Part shown: piece by piece, positions 5,223 to 5,996 of the stretch
Numbering within the stretch: the stretch's first letter is position 1
How the letters are laid out: every line of letters begins with the position of its first letter
NCBI GenBank assembly: GCA_964424125.1
Contig: CAYRHS010000177.1
Span: 1-5,996, forward strand
DNA: 5,996 nt
From: CAYRHS01 sp964424125
GTDB lineage: Bacteria; Actinomycetota; Acidimicrobiia; IMCC26256; JAOSJL01
Reading direction: 5' to 3'
Notes under the pieces: model-generated
Databases searched by the model: none
What the model was told of the DNA's origin: nothing
Seen by the model: only the letters and a program-made list of their open reading frames with translations
Position numbers and translations under genes: made by a program

Positions 5223-5996
5223 CTACGCCCCCTTCATCCGAGCTTCGGCACGGTTGACGATCGCCCGTGCGGCCATGTTGACGATGATGGTGATCACGAA
5301 GAGCACGACCCCGATGCCGATGAGCGCATCGCGGTGGAGACCGCTCGATTCGGACCACTGGTTGGCGATCACGGCGGGCATCGCGTAGCCGCTCGAGAAC
5401 AGGTCGGCCGTGATCCGCGCCGACGACCCGATCAGCAGAGCGAGCGCGATGGTCTCTCCCATCGCGCGACCCAGACCGAGCATGACGCCGCCGACGAGCC
5501 CGCCGAAGCTGTGGGGGAAAACGGCACCGCGGATCATCTCCCACCGGGTCGCGCCCAGCGCGAGGGCCGCATCCTTCTCTCCCTTGGGGACGGTGGCGAA
5601 CACCTCGCGGCTGATGCTCGTGATGATCGGCGTGATCATGAGCCCCACGATGATGGCGCCCGTCATGAAGCTGCGGCCGGAGTCACCGGCGAAGAGACGG
5701 TTCAACACCGGGACCGACGACACCGCGCTCGAGATCGATCCGTACCAGTTGCTGATGACCGGCACGAGGACCAGAACACCCCAGAGCCCGTAGACGACCG
5801 ACGGCACCACCGCGAGAAGATCGATCACCGACGTGATCCACGGTCGGAGGCGACGGGGGGCGAGCTCGGTGGTGGTGAGCGCGATGCCGATGCTCTCCGG
5901 CACGGCGAGGAGCACGGCGACCAGTGAGGTGACCGCCGTCCCGTAGATGAAGGAAAGGGTGCCGAACACGCCTGCGCTGGGTGCCCAGCGCTCGCC
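5223..5996 (-). CDS. pstC: Phosphate ABC transporter permease PstC, N-terminus beyond the window
   Basis: 257 residues plus stop are visible, and the frame stays open to the last base of the window. PstC is normally about 310-330 residues, so roughly 60-70 N-terminal residues, including the first membrane helix, are outside. The first visible residues, GERWAPSAGVFGTLSFIYGT, fit the conserved PstC segment before the second helix. A start at the in-frame GTG 5969 is therefore wrong. Further landmarks are an AVPSVVYGLWG stretch, the EAA-type ATPase-docking loop (VPKGEKDAALALGATRWEMI), a GLGRAMGETIALALLIG segment and a basic end (NRAEARMKGA). It pairs with PstA to form the translocation pore for phosphate delivered by PstS. 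pstS would be expected further along on the minus strand, outside the window. Confidence 0.95.
   Translation of the reverse strand, partial: GERWAPSAGVFGTLSFIYGTAVTSLVAVLLAVPESIGIALTTTELAPRRLRPWITSVIDLLAVVPSVVYGLWGVLVLVPVISNWYGSISSAVSSVPVLNRLFAGDSGRSFMTGAIIVGLMITPIITSISREVFATVPKGEKDAALALGATRWEMIRGAVFPHSFGGLVGGVMLGLGRAMGETIALALLIGSSARITADLFSSGYAMPAVIANQWSESSGLHRDALIGIGVVLFVITIIVNMAARAIVNRAEARMKGA
5228..5234 (-). promoter_or_regulatory. Ribosome binding site of pstA within the end of pstC
   Basis: AAGGGGG lies 6 bases upstream of the pstA GTG start and overlaps the last sense codons of pstC (Lys-Gly-Ala). It fixes the GTG at 5221 as the start and supports coupled translation of the two permeases. 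Confidence 0.65.

Noticed and set aside
4055..5257. Plus-strand open frame of 400 codons opposite pstA
   Set aside because: It is Gly/Asp/Arg-rich without structure and antisense to an unmistakable permease gene.

Overview
The window is about 6 kb of GC-rich, gene-dense DNA. It carries a WhiB-family iron-sulfur regulator, a family essentially confined to Actinomycetota and their phages. The sigma factor and the HtrA protease also resemble actinobacterial homologues. I infer an actinomycete, possibly a deep-branching class such as Acidimicrobiia. That placement is a guess, because the window holds no rRNA or marker gene that settles it.

Positions 1-2561 hold an envelope-stress control module. 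A SigE-like ECF sigma factor (55-564), a membrane-spanning anti-sigma factor (561-1118) and an RseB/MucB-like extracytoplasmic protein (1115-2107) are joined by two 4-base start/stop overlaps. They almost certainly form one translationally coupled operon. Facing it, on the minus strand and 21 bases away, is a 91-residue WhiB protein (2129-2404). Next, back on the plus strand, come a membrane-anchored HtrA serine protease with one PDZ domain (2562-3917) and an unrecognised 105-residue protein (3955-4272). The set sigma / RseA-like / RseB-like / HtrA parallels algU-mucA-mucB-mucD of Pseudomonas and extends the sigE-rseA-htrA arrangement of mycobacteria. The anti-sigma factor lacks all three zinc ligands of the usual HxxxCxxC motif.

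Each upstream region in this half (before the sigma gene, before whiB and before htrA) contains a GGAAC ... CGTT pair resembling an actinobacterial ECF promoter. A simple model follows. The sigma factor is held at the membrane by the anti-sigma factor, and RseB may tune release. Once free, the sigma factor transcribes its own operon, the protease gene and perhaps whiB. An 11-bp hairpin begins directly after the htrA stop codon and covers the ribosome binding site of the 105-residue gene.

Positions 4322-5996, on the minus strand, encode two permeases of the high-affinity phosphate ABC transporter. They are PstC (cut by the window edge, so its N-terminus is missing) and PstA, with one base between them. 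No pstB ATPase gene follows pstA, because the next gene converges on it. The pst genes look functionally separate from the stress module. I saw no RNA genes, mobile elements, CRISPR arrays or long repeats. There is no gene-free stretch over 300 bases; the longest is the 157-base divergent region 2405-2561.
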